Assembly: GCA_035634055.1 (NCBI GenBank)
Contig: DASQDR010000025.1
Location: 1-45,188 of the forward strand
Direction of reading: 5' to 3'
DNA length: 45,188 nt
From: JAICTV01 sp035634055
GTDB lineage: Bacteria > Planctomycetota > Phycisphaerae > Tepidisphaerales > Tepidisphaeraceae
The notes below the pieces were generated by a model. That model worked only from the letters and a program-made list of their open reading frames with translations. It was not told the DNA's origin and did not search any database. The position numbers and the translations under genes are program-made. Of this stretch, positions 1 to 7,017 are shown one piece after another (position 1 is the first letter of the stretch; each line of letters begins with the position of its first letter).

Positions 1-154
1 GAACCCAGTGAACGCAACGAATGCAGAGGACGCCGCGAAAGCTGCCAACACCGCGACCGCCGCGGATAGGTAATCCGTTAGAGAGGGCTATCGCGGTCAA
101 GCATCGGGCGTAGTGCCGCACTCGCCTTCACGTGCGGGCGACCAGGTCAGCGCA

Positions 155-245
155 TGTCATCCCGAAGCGTACTCGCGAGGGATCTCGGGCAGGTGGAGAG
201 TGCCCGCGTTGCCGAGATCCCTCGCGAGTACGCTTCGGGATGACA
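155..245. repeat. Long palindromic repeat, copy 1
   Basis: A perfect 34-bp inverted repeat: the left arm (155-188, starting TGTCATCCCGAAGCG) is the exact reverse complement of the right arm (212-245, ending CTTCGGGATGACA), with a 23-nt loop. It lies past the 3' end of the M14 peptidase gene. A diverged copy of the same element is at 17909-18021, so it is a dispersed family. Repeats built on a TGTCATCC...GGATGACA core are familiar from the intergenic DNA of many GC-rich bacteria. Transcribed, it would fold into a very stable hairpin and could serve as a transcription end or mRNA 3' stabiliser; that role is inferred. Confidence 0.85.
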
Positions 246-250
246 CCGCT

Positions 251-366
251 CGCTGCTGACGTCCACCCAACGATCACTGCTCAGGCCCACCCACCGCTGC
301 TGACGCCGACCCAACACTCGCTGCTGACGCCCATCCGACTATCGCTGCTGACGCCCGTGCAACGAT
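251..366. repeat. 24-bp imperfect tandem repeat
   Basis: Five head-to-tail units start at 251, 275, 295, 319 and 343, each resembling CGCTGCTGACGCC followed by CAACNAT-like sequence. Four units are 24 bp and one is 20 bp. The array follows the palindromic repeat and ends about 45 bp before the stop codon of the minus-strand M14 gene. Although 24 is a multiple of three, no start, ribosome site or conserved protein goes with either strand, so I treat it as non-coding. Bases 1-154 hold no gene I can support. Confidence 0.7.
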
Positions 367-411
367 CGCTGCCGGCGCGATGCCGAAGCGCAGGCTGCCG
401 GCGCTTCCCCC

Positions 412-1200
412 TCAAGGCACGCTCGCGATGGCGGCGAGGATCGCGTCGCGGTTCTCGGCCCACGCGTGCTCGCCGGCGAGGCGGCGCGGGAGTTCCAGCG
501 TGATCATCGGGATCTGCCGGTCGACGCCCGCCCAACTGCCCATGGAGCCGGGCGTGGGATAGCCGATGGTCGGCACGGCCGGGTAGCCGTTGTGCCGGCT
601 CATGAGCTTCGCGACGCCTTCGGCGGGGCCGTCGTAGTTGTTGCAAGGCTGGTCCATCGAGTGGACGGAAATGATCAGCCGCGGGCGCAGGCTCTCGATG
701 GTGTAGCGGAGGGCGTTGGTTTCCGGCTCAGTGCCCGACGCCGCCCCGCCGTAGCTGTTGCGGCCGCGGCCGCGCGGGCGCGCGGACCAGTTGCTCGCCG
801 GGAAGTTTCGGTTCAGGTCCACCTTGTTCGCGTTGGTGCGCGTGCCGGCGGCGAGCCCGTCGGGATTGGCCACGGGGATCACGACGACAGCCGTGGTCGC
901 GGTGACGGCCGGGCCGTGCCGCAGGTGCTCGACGAGCCGCCGCGCGACGGTCTCGCTCGTGGGCTCGTTCCCGTGGATCGCCGCCAGCACCATGACCGGC
1001 CGATCGCCGCGACCAAAGCGGACCATCTCGATCGCCCGCCCCTGCACCGACATCCCGATGACGCTCGCGACGCCTGCGGACGCGGGAGGCGTCGGAGGCG
1101 CGGGTTGCATCGCCGATGGTGGTGACGCGGGATGTGATGACCGCGCGGTGCACCCGCCAGCCAACAGCGCGACGCAACAGGCGAAACTGAAAGACTTCAC
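412..1200 (-). CDS. M14 family zinc carboxypeptidase-like lipoprotein (MpaA-like)
   Basis: A 262-residue secreted M14 metallopeptidase of the murein peptide amidase/succinylglutamate desuccinylase-like branch. The zinc site is complete: H76 and E79 in HGNEPTSE, H180 in SVHS, and the catalytic glutamate E236 in ITLELPR. NPDG (112-115) and DLNRNFP (128-134) are the substrate-binding segments of M14 enzymes. The N-terminus is a short hydrophobic signal with a cysteine at 17 (LLAGGC), so it is probably a lipoprotein, though the -3 residue is not the usual Leu. A Pro/Ala/Ser linker (22-42) precedes the domain. By family it should cut a peptide with a free carboxylate such as a peptidoglycan stem peptide; the substrate is inferred. 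It is divergent from the thioredoxin gene with a 78-bp gap. Confidence 0.85.
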   Translation of the reverse strand: MKSFSFACCVALLAGGCTARSSHPASPPSAMQPAPPTPPASAGVASVIGMSVQGRAIEMVRFGRGDRPVMVLAAIHGNEPTSETVARRLVEHLRHGPAVTATTAVVVIPVANPDGLAAGTRTNANKVDLNRNFPASNWSARPRGRGRNSYGGAASGTEPETNALRYTIESLRPRLIISVHSMDQPCNNYDGPAEGVAKLMSRHNGYPAVPTIGYPTPGSMGSWAGVDRQIPMITLELPRRLAGEHAWAENRDAILAAIASVP

Positions 1201-1251
1201 TCGACCACCCTCCGTCCGTGCATCCGTGCAATCTCTATCTCTGTCAGCGGA

Positions 1252-1257
1252 TACAAT
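1252..1257 (+). promoter_or_regulatory. Candidate -10 box for the thioredoxin gene
   Basis: TACAAT followed by GGGAG, about 22 bp before the preferred ATG at 1279. No good -35 box is visible 16-18 bp upstream. A matching TACAATGGG lies before deoC (16903). Confidence 0.3.
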
Positions 1258-1278
1258 GGGAGAGCGAACTTACGGTTG

Positions 1279-1761
1279 ATGTTCCTTAATGACCCGGCGA
1301 ACCCCATGACCGATGTCGCACACCCAATCTCGCCCCACCGCCCGCAGCCGTTGCGGCCGGTGATCGTGCTGTTCGTCATCTTCGCGTCGGTGATGGCGGT
1401 GGTCGGGCTCTCCAAATGGAACGTGCCAGCGGAGAAGGTAAATTGGGGCGACCAATACGCGCCGGCGGTCGAACGGGCGCGGGCGGAGAACAAGCCGCTG
1501 CTGCTCTACTTCACCGCCGAGTGGTGCGGACCGTGCCAGCAGATGCGGCGAAACGTGTGGACGGACCAGGCGGTCGCCGACGCCGCCGCCGCGTACATCC
1601 CGGTCCGCATCGACGTGGACAAGCAGCCGCAGTTGGCCGAGCAGTTCCAGGTGCCGTCGTACCCGTTCTTCTTCGTGATCGACCCGGCCGGCCGGATCGT
1701 GCGCGTCTTCGACCGCGGCGCAGACGCGACGGAGTTTGCGGGGTGGCTCGGACAGAGGTGA
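1279..1761 (+). CDS. Membrane-anchored thioredoxin-like protein
   Basis: About 160 residues: a short cytoplasmic tail, one transmembrane segment (about 24-42, VIVLFVIFASVMAVVGL), then a thioredoxin fold facing the periplasm. The redox motif WCGPC is intact in TAEWCGPCQQM, and the cis-proline loop is VPSYPFFFVI. It resembles the C-terminal domain of DsbD and the 'thioredoxin_7' family, which reduce or shuttle electrons to disulfides of exported proteins. TTG at 1276 and ATG at 1306 are also possible starts; I chose ATG 1279 because a TACAAT -10 and a GGGAGAG stretch lie just upstream, while 1306 has no ribosome site. It converges with nuoF across 89 bp of pyrimidine-rich sequence without a clear terminator. 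Confidence 0.85.
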   Translation: MFLNDPANPMTDVAHPISPHRPQPLRPVIVLFVIFASVMAVVGLSKWNVPAEKVNWGDQYAPAVERARAENKPLLLYFTAEWCGPCQQMRRNVWTDQAVADAAAAYIPVRIDVDKQPQLAEQFQVPSYPFFFVIDPAGRIVRVFDRGADATEFAGWLGQR

Positions 1762-1850
1762 GGGGACTGAGTTTTGCTCTTTCCCTTCTTCCTTTTCACT
1801 CCGTTCGTGCCTTTGCGCCTTCGTGCCTCTGCTTCGCTTCGTCGCTCACC

Positions 1851-3209
1851 CTACCTCGTATTACTCCCCATCGGCGTTAGCACGTTGAGCTGGTTCCGCT
1901 TGATCGTCAGCGGCACCGTCTCGCTCGGCGCGGGGGCCTCGGGGCAGCGGGCGGCGAACTCGTCGTAGAACTTGTTGATGAACGTGCGGGTCGCCCAGGC
2001 GGTGCCGTCGGCCAGGCCGCAGATGGTGGTGCCGGGCATGATGCCCATGGTCTTTTCCAGCTCCAGCAGCATCTCCAGATCGCGGGCGCGGCCGAAGCCG
2101 TCGAGGATGCGATCGAGGATCTTGCGCATCCACGCGCTCCCCTCGCGGCAGGGCGTGCACTGCCCGCAGCTCTCATGCGCGTAGAAGCGCACGCAGTTGC
2201 GCAGGGCGGCGACCATGTCGGTGTGCTCGTTCATGATGATCATGCCGGCGGTTCCGAGCCCCAGGCAGCCGCCGCGGAAGCGGACGTCGTCGAAGTCGAG
2301 CTTGATGTCGAGCTGGTCCGGCCCGAGCACGCCCATGGAGATGCCGCCGCAGATCGCCGCCTTGTACGCCCCGCCCTTCATGCCGCCGGCCATGTCGATC
2401 GACTGCTGAAGGGTGATGCCTAATTCGTGCTCGTACACGCCGGGATTGTTCACGTGCCCGCTCATGCCGTACAGCTTCGGGCCGGGCGAGGACGGCGTGC
2501 CCATGGATTTGAACCACTGCGGCCCGCGCTCGAGGATCGGCGGGATCAGGGCGAGCGTCTCGACGTTGTTGATCACCGTCGGGCGCGCGAACGCGCCGGC
2601 GATGGCGGGGAACGGGGGCTTGTTGCGCGGCCAGCCGCGCTTGCCCTCAAGCGCCTCAAGCAGCCCGGTCTCCTCGCCGCAGATGTAGGCCCCCGCCCCG
2701 CGGTGGACGTAGCACTCGACCTTGTAGGGCGAGCCGAAGATGCCGCCCTGCCCGAACACGCCGTGCGCGTAAGCCTCCTTCAGCGCGAACTCCAGCGCCT
2801 TGGCCTGGCGGTGGTACTCGCCGCGGATGAAGATGTACGCAACGTCGCACTGCGTGGCGATGGCCGCGATGGCGATCCCTTCCAGCAGGCCGTGCGGGTC
2901 GTAGTCCATCAGGTAGCGGTCTTTGAAAGTGCCGGGCTCGGACTCATCGGCGTTGACCGCCAGGTAGTGCGGCCCCTTCTTCTCCTTGGGAACGAACGAC
3001 CACTTTTGCCCGGCGGAAAACCCCGCCCCGCCGCGCCCACGCAGGCCCGAATCGGTCACCATCTTGATGATCTCGTCCGGCCGCATCTCCAGCGCCTTGC
3101 GCAACGATGCGTACCCGCCGGTGGCGACGTACTGGTCGTAAGCGACCAGCTTGCGCTGGGCGGGATCGAGCGGGATGCGCTTGGTGAGGACCGGTTCGTT
3201 GAAGGCCAT
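1851..3209 (-). CDS. nuoF: NADH-quinone oxidoreductase subunit F (NADH-binding, FMN, 4Fe-4S)
   Basis: 452 residues from ATG 3209, the usual NuoF length. The subunit binds NADH and FMN and passes electrons to the first clusters of complex I. The FMN/NADH fold shows GRGGAGF (58-64) and NADESEPGTFKDR (86-98); CGEETGLLEALEGKRGWPR (178-196) is the family signature. An SLBB domain follows, then the 4Fe-4S ligands C348, C351 and C354 in ESCGQCTPCREG plus C397 in TTICGL. The reading frame stays open 56 codons further upstream, but that part has no NuoF similarity, so the ATG is preferred. It is the last gene of the minus-strand nuo cluster, 118 bp after a small unknown gene; nuoG is not in the window. 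Confidence 0.95.
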   Translation of the reverse strand: MAFNEPVLTKRIPLDPAQRKLVAYDQYVATGGYASLRKALEMRPDEIIKMVTDSGLRGRGGAGFSAGQKWSFVPKEKKGPHYLAVNADESEPGTFKDRYLMDYDPHGLLEGIAIAAIATQCDVAYIFIRGEYHRQAKALEFALKEAYAHGVFGQGGIFGSPYKVECYVHRGAGAYICGEETGLLEALEGKRGWPRNKPPFPAIAGAFARPTVINNVETLALIPPILERGPQWFKSMGTPSSPGPKLYGMSGHVNNPGVYEHELGITLQQSIDMAGGMKGGAYKAAICGGISMGVLGPDQLDIKLDFDDVRFRGGCLGLGTAGMIIMNEHTDMVAALRNCVRFYAHESCGQCTPCREGSAWMRKILDRILDGFGRARDLEMLLELEKTMGIMPGTTICGLADGTAWATRTFINKFYDEFAARCPEAPAPSETVPLTIKRNQLNVLTPMGSNTR

Positions 3210-3327
3210 GAGGAGCGTCCGCGTGCAGAAGACAAGGTGCGTCTGCGCCAATCTTAGCCGTGGCGACGGGCGGAGGAAGGGGCGCGCCCCGCCGCGAGCG
3301 GCCGAACGGCGCAGCTCATTGTGAGGC

Positions 3328-3549
3328 TTACGGCTCTCGATCCTCCAACTGCTTTGCGTCGCGGACCACCTCGTCAATCACCGTGCGGCGGAGCTTCTCG
3401 TCCGGCCGGTCCGGCAGCGGCGTCTCGTGGACGGTGGTCTTCTGGTAAACGACCTGCTGCTTGGGCGCGACATCCTTGCAGATCGCCCCCTTCACGGAGC
3501 CAACCTGCCGGCCGAGCCAGCCGAAGAAGCTGTTTGACGACTTGGGCAT
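3328..3549 (-). CDS. Small conserved-looking protein between nuoE and nuoF
   Basis: 73 residues beginning MPKSSNSFFGWLGRQVG. I do not recognise a family. It is polar, with one cysteine (AICKDV), a central KQQVVYQKTTVHE segment that could form beta strands, and a charged helical C-terminus ending DAKQLEDREP. A GTG at 3585 would add 12 residues; I prefer ATG 3549 because GGCGGA lies about 7 bases upstream and the protein-like sequence begins there. It sits 73 bp after the phosphatase and 118 bp before nuoF, all on the minus strand. The position suggests a link to complex I assembly or simply a passenger gene; function unknown. Confidence 0.6.
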   Translation of the reverse strand: MPKSSNSFFGWLGRQVGSVKGAICKDVAPKQQVVYQKTTVHETPLPDRPDEKLRRTVIDEVVRDAKQLEDREP

Positions 3550-3622
3550 TTGCTGTCCGCCGCGCAGAAGGTGCGCGTCCGTCACGGTCCGCGGCTGTCG
3601 GTTACTCGTGCATCAAGGTCGA

Positions 3623-4306
3623 TCATTCTTTGCTGATGGGCAGATCGCTCGGGACGGCACCGGTCTTGGGGTCGTAGACGTCGACGAACCGCTGCACGTC
3701 GCCGACGGTCCGTTCGCTGTGGCCGAAGGTAAGAATTGCGCTTCGGCAGCGCTGATCATCCCATCCCAGGACGCTCTGCTGGTACGCCGCGACCATCATA
3801 CCGGTACGGCGCACGCCCTGCGCACAGTGGACGAGGACCGGCTGGTTCTGCGCGTCGGCAGTAATTGCAAGGAAGCGCTGAACGTCCTCGCTGCTCGGCC
3901 AGCCGCCCAAAGGGATCGGGATGCGCTCGACGCGCAAACCCTGCTGCTTGGCCCACGCCATCTCGGCGGCGAACTCCGGCTTCTTTTGCGCGGCCAGCTC
4001 GCCGTCGTCGATCAGGGCGACGATCGTCTTGATCTTCCCGCGCTCGATGGCGTGCTTGAACTCGCGGAGCCCGCGGTTGCCGTCGCGGTAAAGGACGCCG
4101 TCGTGGACGGACGCGTAGTGGTACGTCTGCCACTTCGCCCACCAAAGCGCCCCCGCGGCCAGCGCGAGCAGCGCAACAATTGCCAGGGCGTAGAGCAGCT
4201 TGGATCCTCCGTGATCGCGCGCAGCGGCGGCGTCCGACGCGACCGAGGCCGCCGACGCGCTGGCGGACGCGCGACTGACCGCACCGTTAGTGGCCGTGAC
4301 CGTCAC
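3623..4306 (-). CDS. Membrane-anchored tyrosine/dual-specificity phosphatase-like protein
   Basis: 227 residues. A Ser/Ala-rich cytoplasmic head (1-34) leads to one transmembrane helix (37-55, LLYALAIVALLALAAGAL), then a cysteine phosphatase domain. The signature HCAQGVRRTG carries the nucleophile C161 and R167 (CX5R) followed by Thr, so the P-loop looks active. SVHDGVLYRDGN (66-77) resembles the start of bacterial dual-specificity phosphatases. The GTG start at 4306 lies inside nuoE, whose stop is at 4287-4289, a 20-bp overlap that implies coupled translation. The overlap ties the phosphatase to the complex I transcript; substrates are unknown and could be phosphotyrosine, phosphoinositide-like or nucleotide phosphates. 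Confidence 0.8.
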   Translation of the reverse strand: MTVTATNGAVSRASASASAASVASDAAAARDHGGSKLLYALAIVALLALAAGALWWAKWQTYHYASVHDGVLYRDGNRGLREFKHAIERGKIKTIVALIDDGELAAQKKPEFAAEMAWAKQQGLRVERIPIPLGGWPSSEDVQRFLAITADAQNQPVLVHCAQGVRRTGMMVAAYQQSVLGWDDQRCRSAILTFGHSERTVGDVQRFVDVYDPKTGAVPSDLPISKE

Positions 4307-4871
4307 CTTCGTCCCACGTCACCGTCGGGTCCCTGTACGCGGCCGGGTCGTCCGGCAGCGCGTCGAGGAGCTGTTCGAGCCTCTCCGGCGTCAGGTTCTC
4401 GTGAAGCACTTCGTTGATCAAAGCGACCGGGGCCGTCCCGCACGCGCCGAGGCACTCAAGCTCGACCAGCGTGAACCGCCCGTCGGCGGACGTCTCGCCG
4501 ATGTCGATGCCCAGCTTCTTCTCGCACCGCTCGGTGAGCTGCTTTGAGGCGCAAAGCTCACACGAGAGCGACCGGCAGACCTGCACCAGGTACTTCCCCT
4601 TGGGCCGCAGCCAGTACTCTTCGTAAAAGGTCGCCGTGTCCATCACCTCGGCCGGCGTGATCTCCAAAAACGCCGCGATTTCCTCCATCGCCGCCGTCGG
4701 GATCCAGTTGTAGGCGTGCTGGATCCGGTGCAACGTCGGCAACAGGCACGCCCGCTTGGTCGGGTAGCGCGGGAAGTACTTCTGCGCGATGTCGATCTTC
4801 ATGTCGTCGGTGAGGTACGGAGCCCCCTTCTCAACGACGGCGTTACGACGGTCTTCGACGATCCAAGCCAT
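4287..4871 (-). CDS. nuoE: NADH-quinone oxidoreductase subunit E (2Fe-2S)
   Basis: 194 residues, a thioredoxin-like 2Fe-2S subunit of the NADH dehydrogenase module of complex I. Ligands C99 and C104 (CRSLSC) and C140 and C144 (CLGAC) give the family Cx4C...Cx3C pattern; RACLLPTLHRIQHAYNWIP and TATFYEEYWLRPKGKY are typical NuoE segments. ATG 4871 is only two bases after the stop codon of the DUF5615 toxin gene, and its ribosome site (GGGAAG) lies within the end of that gene, so nuoE translation depends on the toxin-antitoxin reading frames. The C-terminal DEGDGHGH tail is a short His/Asp extension. Confidence 0.95.
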   Translation of the reverse strand: MAWIVEDRRNAVVEKGAPYLTDDMKIDIAQKYFPRYPTKRACLLPTLHRIQHAYNWIPTAAMEEIAAFLEITPAEVMDTATFYEEYWLRPKGKYLVQVCRSLSCELCASKQLTERCEKKLGIDIGETSADGRFTLVELECLGACGTAPVALINEVLHENLTPERLEQLLDALPDDPAAYRDPTVTWDEGDGHGH

Positions 4872-4873
4872 AG

Positions 4874-5221
4874 TTATCTTCCCGGACCCGGAACCTCGAC
4901 AATCGCCTCGCCGGCGCTGAGCCTGGCGAGCACGTCGTCAAACGCGATTGACAGCCACATCTGGGTCTCGAGGGCCGTCAGGTTTCCGCACCGCAGCCAG
5001 ACCATTCGCGGCGGCGCTCCGGTGCGGCGGACGCGATCGACGAACTCCGCGTCCTTCGTCAGGATCACCACATCAATCGCGCGCCGGGCCGCCGCCAGCA
5101 ATACTTCGTCGGGCTCCCGCTCGAGGCCCATTTCCTGAAGCGGCTTCGCAACCACCTTGAACCGGCTGCCGAGCCACGCCGCCAGGTCCGGTTGCAGGTT
5201 CGCGTCGAGCCAGAAGGTCAT
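4874..5221 (-). CDS. DUF5615 PIN-like toxin
   Basis: 115 residues from ATG 5221 (MTFWLDANLQPDLAAWL). The pattern fits the DUF5615/Mut7-C-like PIN family, predicted RNases that act as toxins in type II modules: an acidic residue in strand 1 (WLDANL), then VVILTKDAEFVDRV, then VWLRCGNLT. Its ATG overlaps the TGA of the DUF433 gene as ATGA (5218-5221). The frame continues 17 codons upstream but that part lies inside the antitoxin gene and is not conserved-looking. RNase activity and toxicity follow from the family and are not shown by the sequence. Confidence 0.85.
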   Translation of the reverse strand: MTFWLDANLQPDLAAWLGSRFKVVAKPLQEMGLEREPDEVLLAAARRAIDVVILTKDAEFVDRVRRTGAPPRMVWLRCGNLTALETQMWLSIAFDDVLARLSAGEAIVEVPGPGR

Positions 5222-5442
5222 GACGTCGCCCGCGGCGGACGCTCCAACTCGCGGGCGGCGAACTCCAGGCACGCCAGCACGTCGTCGGGTTCAAGGAACG
5301 GGTACTGCTCCAGCACCTGCTCGTGCGTCAGCCCGCGCGCCAGCAACCCCAGCACGTCTGCCACGCGAACCCGGATCCCGCGGATGCACGGTTTCCCACC
5401 GCACTTGCCCGGCTCGATCGTGATGCGCTCGAGAAGGTCCAT
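5218..5442 (-). CDS. DUF433 antitoxin (VapB-like)
   Basis: 74 residues, MDLLERITIEPGKCGGKPCI onward, with the DUF433 hallmark GKCGGKPCIRGIRVRVADVLGLL and the helix segment LTHEQVLEQYPFLEPDDVLACL. DUF433 proteins have a winged-helix-like DNA-binding fold and usually pair with DUF5615 toxins. ATG 5442 has a GAGGGTGA ribosome site 9-10 bases upstream, right after the nuoD stop; GTG 5451 is the alternative. The pair occupies the nuoD-nuoE junction, so the antitoxin is probably made from the nuo transcript and may repress it, which is inference. Confidence 0.85.
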   Translation of the reverse strand: MDLLERITIEPGKCGGKPCIRGIRVRVADVLGLLARGLTHEQVLEQYPFLEPDDVLACLEFAARELERPPRATS

Positions 5443-5464
5443 GACCGTCACCCTCGCGCCGCAG

Positions 5465-6742
5465 TTAGCGGTCCAGTTCCGCCGCGATGACGTTGATGCT
5501 GCCCAGGATGGCCACCACGTCGCTAACCATGTGCCCCTCGATCATCTTGGGGAAGGTCTGGTAGTTGATGAAGCTGCACGGGCGGGTGCGGGCGCGCCAG
5601 GGTTGGTTTTCGCCGGCGCTGACGATGTAGTAGCCCAGTTCGCCGTTGCCCGATTCGATGCAGTTGTAGACCTCGCCCTTGGGGGCCTCGAAGCCGCGGT
5701 TGGTCATGATCAGCTCGAAGTGCTGGATGAGCCCCTCGATGCTGCTGTAGACCTGCTCCTTGGGCGGCAGCACTTCCTTGCCCTCCGGGCTGACGTTGAC
5801 CGGGCCGGGCGGGATGTGGTCGATGAGCTGGCGGATGATGTGGATCGACTGCCTCATCTCCTCCAGTCGCACCAGGTAGCGGGCGTAGACGTCGCCGGTG
5901 GTCATGATCGGGACCTTGAAGTCCACCGCCGGGGCGCCGGCGCCGTCCCAGTTGTCCTCGAAGCAGAGGTACGGGTCGTCCTTGCGGATGTCGCGCTTGA
6001 CGCCGGCCGAGCGCGCCATCGGGCCGGATAGGCTCCAGGCGATCGCCTCCTCGCGCGTCAGCACGCCGACGCCCTTGGTGCGATCGATGAAGATGCGGTT
6101 CTTGTTCAGCAGCCTTTCGACGTCCTCCATCGCCCGCGGGAGCGCGTCGTCCACCAGCGCCTTGACCATGCGCTTGAATGTTTCCTCGTCCGGCAGGTCC
6201 ATGTTCAGCCCGCCCACGCGGCACCATGAGGTGTGGAAGCGCTGCCCGGACATGAACTCGACGATGTCGTAGATCTTCTCGCGCTCGTTGAAGCCGAAGA
6301 GGAACGCGGTGAACGCCCCCAGGTCCAGCCCAGCGGCCCCGACGCACAGCAGGTGCGACTGGAGCCGACCCAGCTCGTTGGCGAGCGTGCGCAGCACCTT
6401 GCAGCGCGGCGTGAGATCGACGCCCATCAGGTTCTCGACCGCGCGGAACCACGCCAGCTCGTTGTAGATCGGAGCGGAATAGTCCATCCGGTCGACGATC
6501 GTGACGTTCTGGTTGTAGTTCAGGTTCTCCATCAGCTTCTCGAAGCCGCTGTGGAGGTAACCGATGTGCGGCGTGCAGCGGACGACGCGCTCGCCGTCCA
6601 GCTCCAGAACCAGCCGCAGCGTGGTGTGCGTGGCCGGGTGCTGCGGCCCGAAGTTGAGCGTCCAGCGGTTGGAACCGTCGCCGGCGTTGGGATCGGCGTC
6701 GGCGGCAAGCTCCGGTCGGGTCTCGGTCAGGGTGTAGGGCAT
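5465..6742 (-). CDS. nuoD: NADH-quinone oxidoreductase subunit D (49 kDa)
   Basis: 425 residues from ATG 6742 (MPYTLTETRPEL). NuoD forms the quinone pocket of complex I with NuoB. Family landmarks are FGPQHPATHTTLRLVLELDG, HIGYLHSGFEKLMENLNYNQ, DRMDYSAPIYNELAW and the C-terminal RPCSFINYQTFPKMIEGHMVSDVVAILGS, here read in pieces. The ribosome site GGAAAGG is about 10 bases upstream of the ATG; 25 further codons are open upstream but are not family-like. It is the first gene of the cluster in this window, and nuoA-C and nuoG-N are not next to it, so complex I genes are split in this genome or lie elsewhere. Confidence 0.95.
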   Translation of the reverse strand: MPYTLTETRPELAADADPNAGDGSNRWTLNFGPQHPATHTTLRLVLELDGERVVRCTPHIGYLHSGFEKLMENLNYNQNVTIVDRMDYSAPIYNELAWFRAVENLMGVDLTPRCKVLRTLANELGRLQSHLLCVGAAGLDLGAFTAFLFGFNEREKIYDIVEFMSGQRFHTSWCRVGGLNMDLPDEETFKRMVKALVDDALPRAMEDVERLLNKNRIFIDRTKGVGVLTREEAIAWSLSGPMARSAGVKRDIRKDDPYLCFEDNWDGAGAPAVDFKVPIMTTGDVYARYLVRLEEMRQSIHIIRQLIDHIPPGPVNVSPEGKEVLPPKEQVYSSIEGLIQHFELIMTNRGFEAPKGEVYNCIESGNGELGYYIVSAGENQPWRARTRPCSFINYQTFPKMIEGHMVSDVVAILGSINVIAAELDR

Positions 6743-6781
6743 CGTCGCGCGACCTTTCCACGGGGACGAACGGGCCGCGGG

Positions 6782-6787
6782 ATTATA
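6782..6787 (-). promoter_or_regulatory. Candidate -10 box for the nuoD cluster
   Basis: A perfect TATAAT on the minus strand, about 40 bp before the nuoD ATG. No matching -35 is seen at normal spacing. An 11-G run (6829-6839; C11 on the coding strand) begins 41 bp further upstream. The rest of 6743-7017 holds no gene I can support. Confidence 0.4.
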
Positions 6788-7017
6788 GCGGTCGGGGCGG
6801 ATTGTGCCATTCGTCACGAAGCTGCCGCGGGGGGGGGGGCAAAGGCAGGGGAGCAGCGCAGAATGCAGAGGCGCCGCACGAGCAGCGCGGAACCCATCGG
6901 ACGTGGCGAGCGGCGCCTCGCGGCGAAACTGCGAAGCGGGCTACGGGCGACCCTCGCGCGATTATGTCCCCCCGCTGCCCCCCCGCGTCGCGTGCGCGAC
7001 CGCGCAACGCGATCGGA

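Noticed and set aside
1..60. Hydrophobic minus-strand reading at the left edge that resembles a signal peptide
   Set aside because: A stop codon lies shortly upstream, and only GTG or TTG starts without a ribosome site are available; too short to judge at the window edge.
1799..1845. Pyrimidine-rich CGTGCCTTTGCGCCTTCGTGCC stretch between the thioredoxin gene and nuoF
   Set aside because: It resembles intergenic repeats seen in other genomes, but only one copy is in this window, and no hairpin forms, so neither a repeat nor a terminator call is supported.
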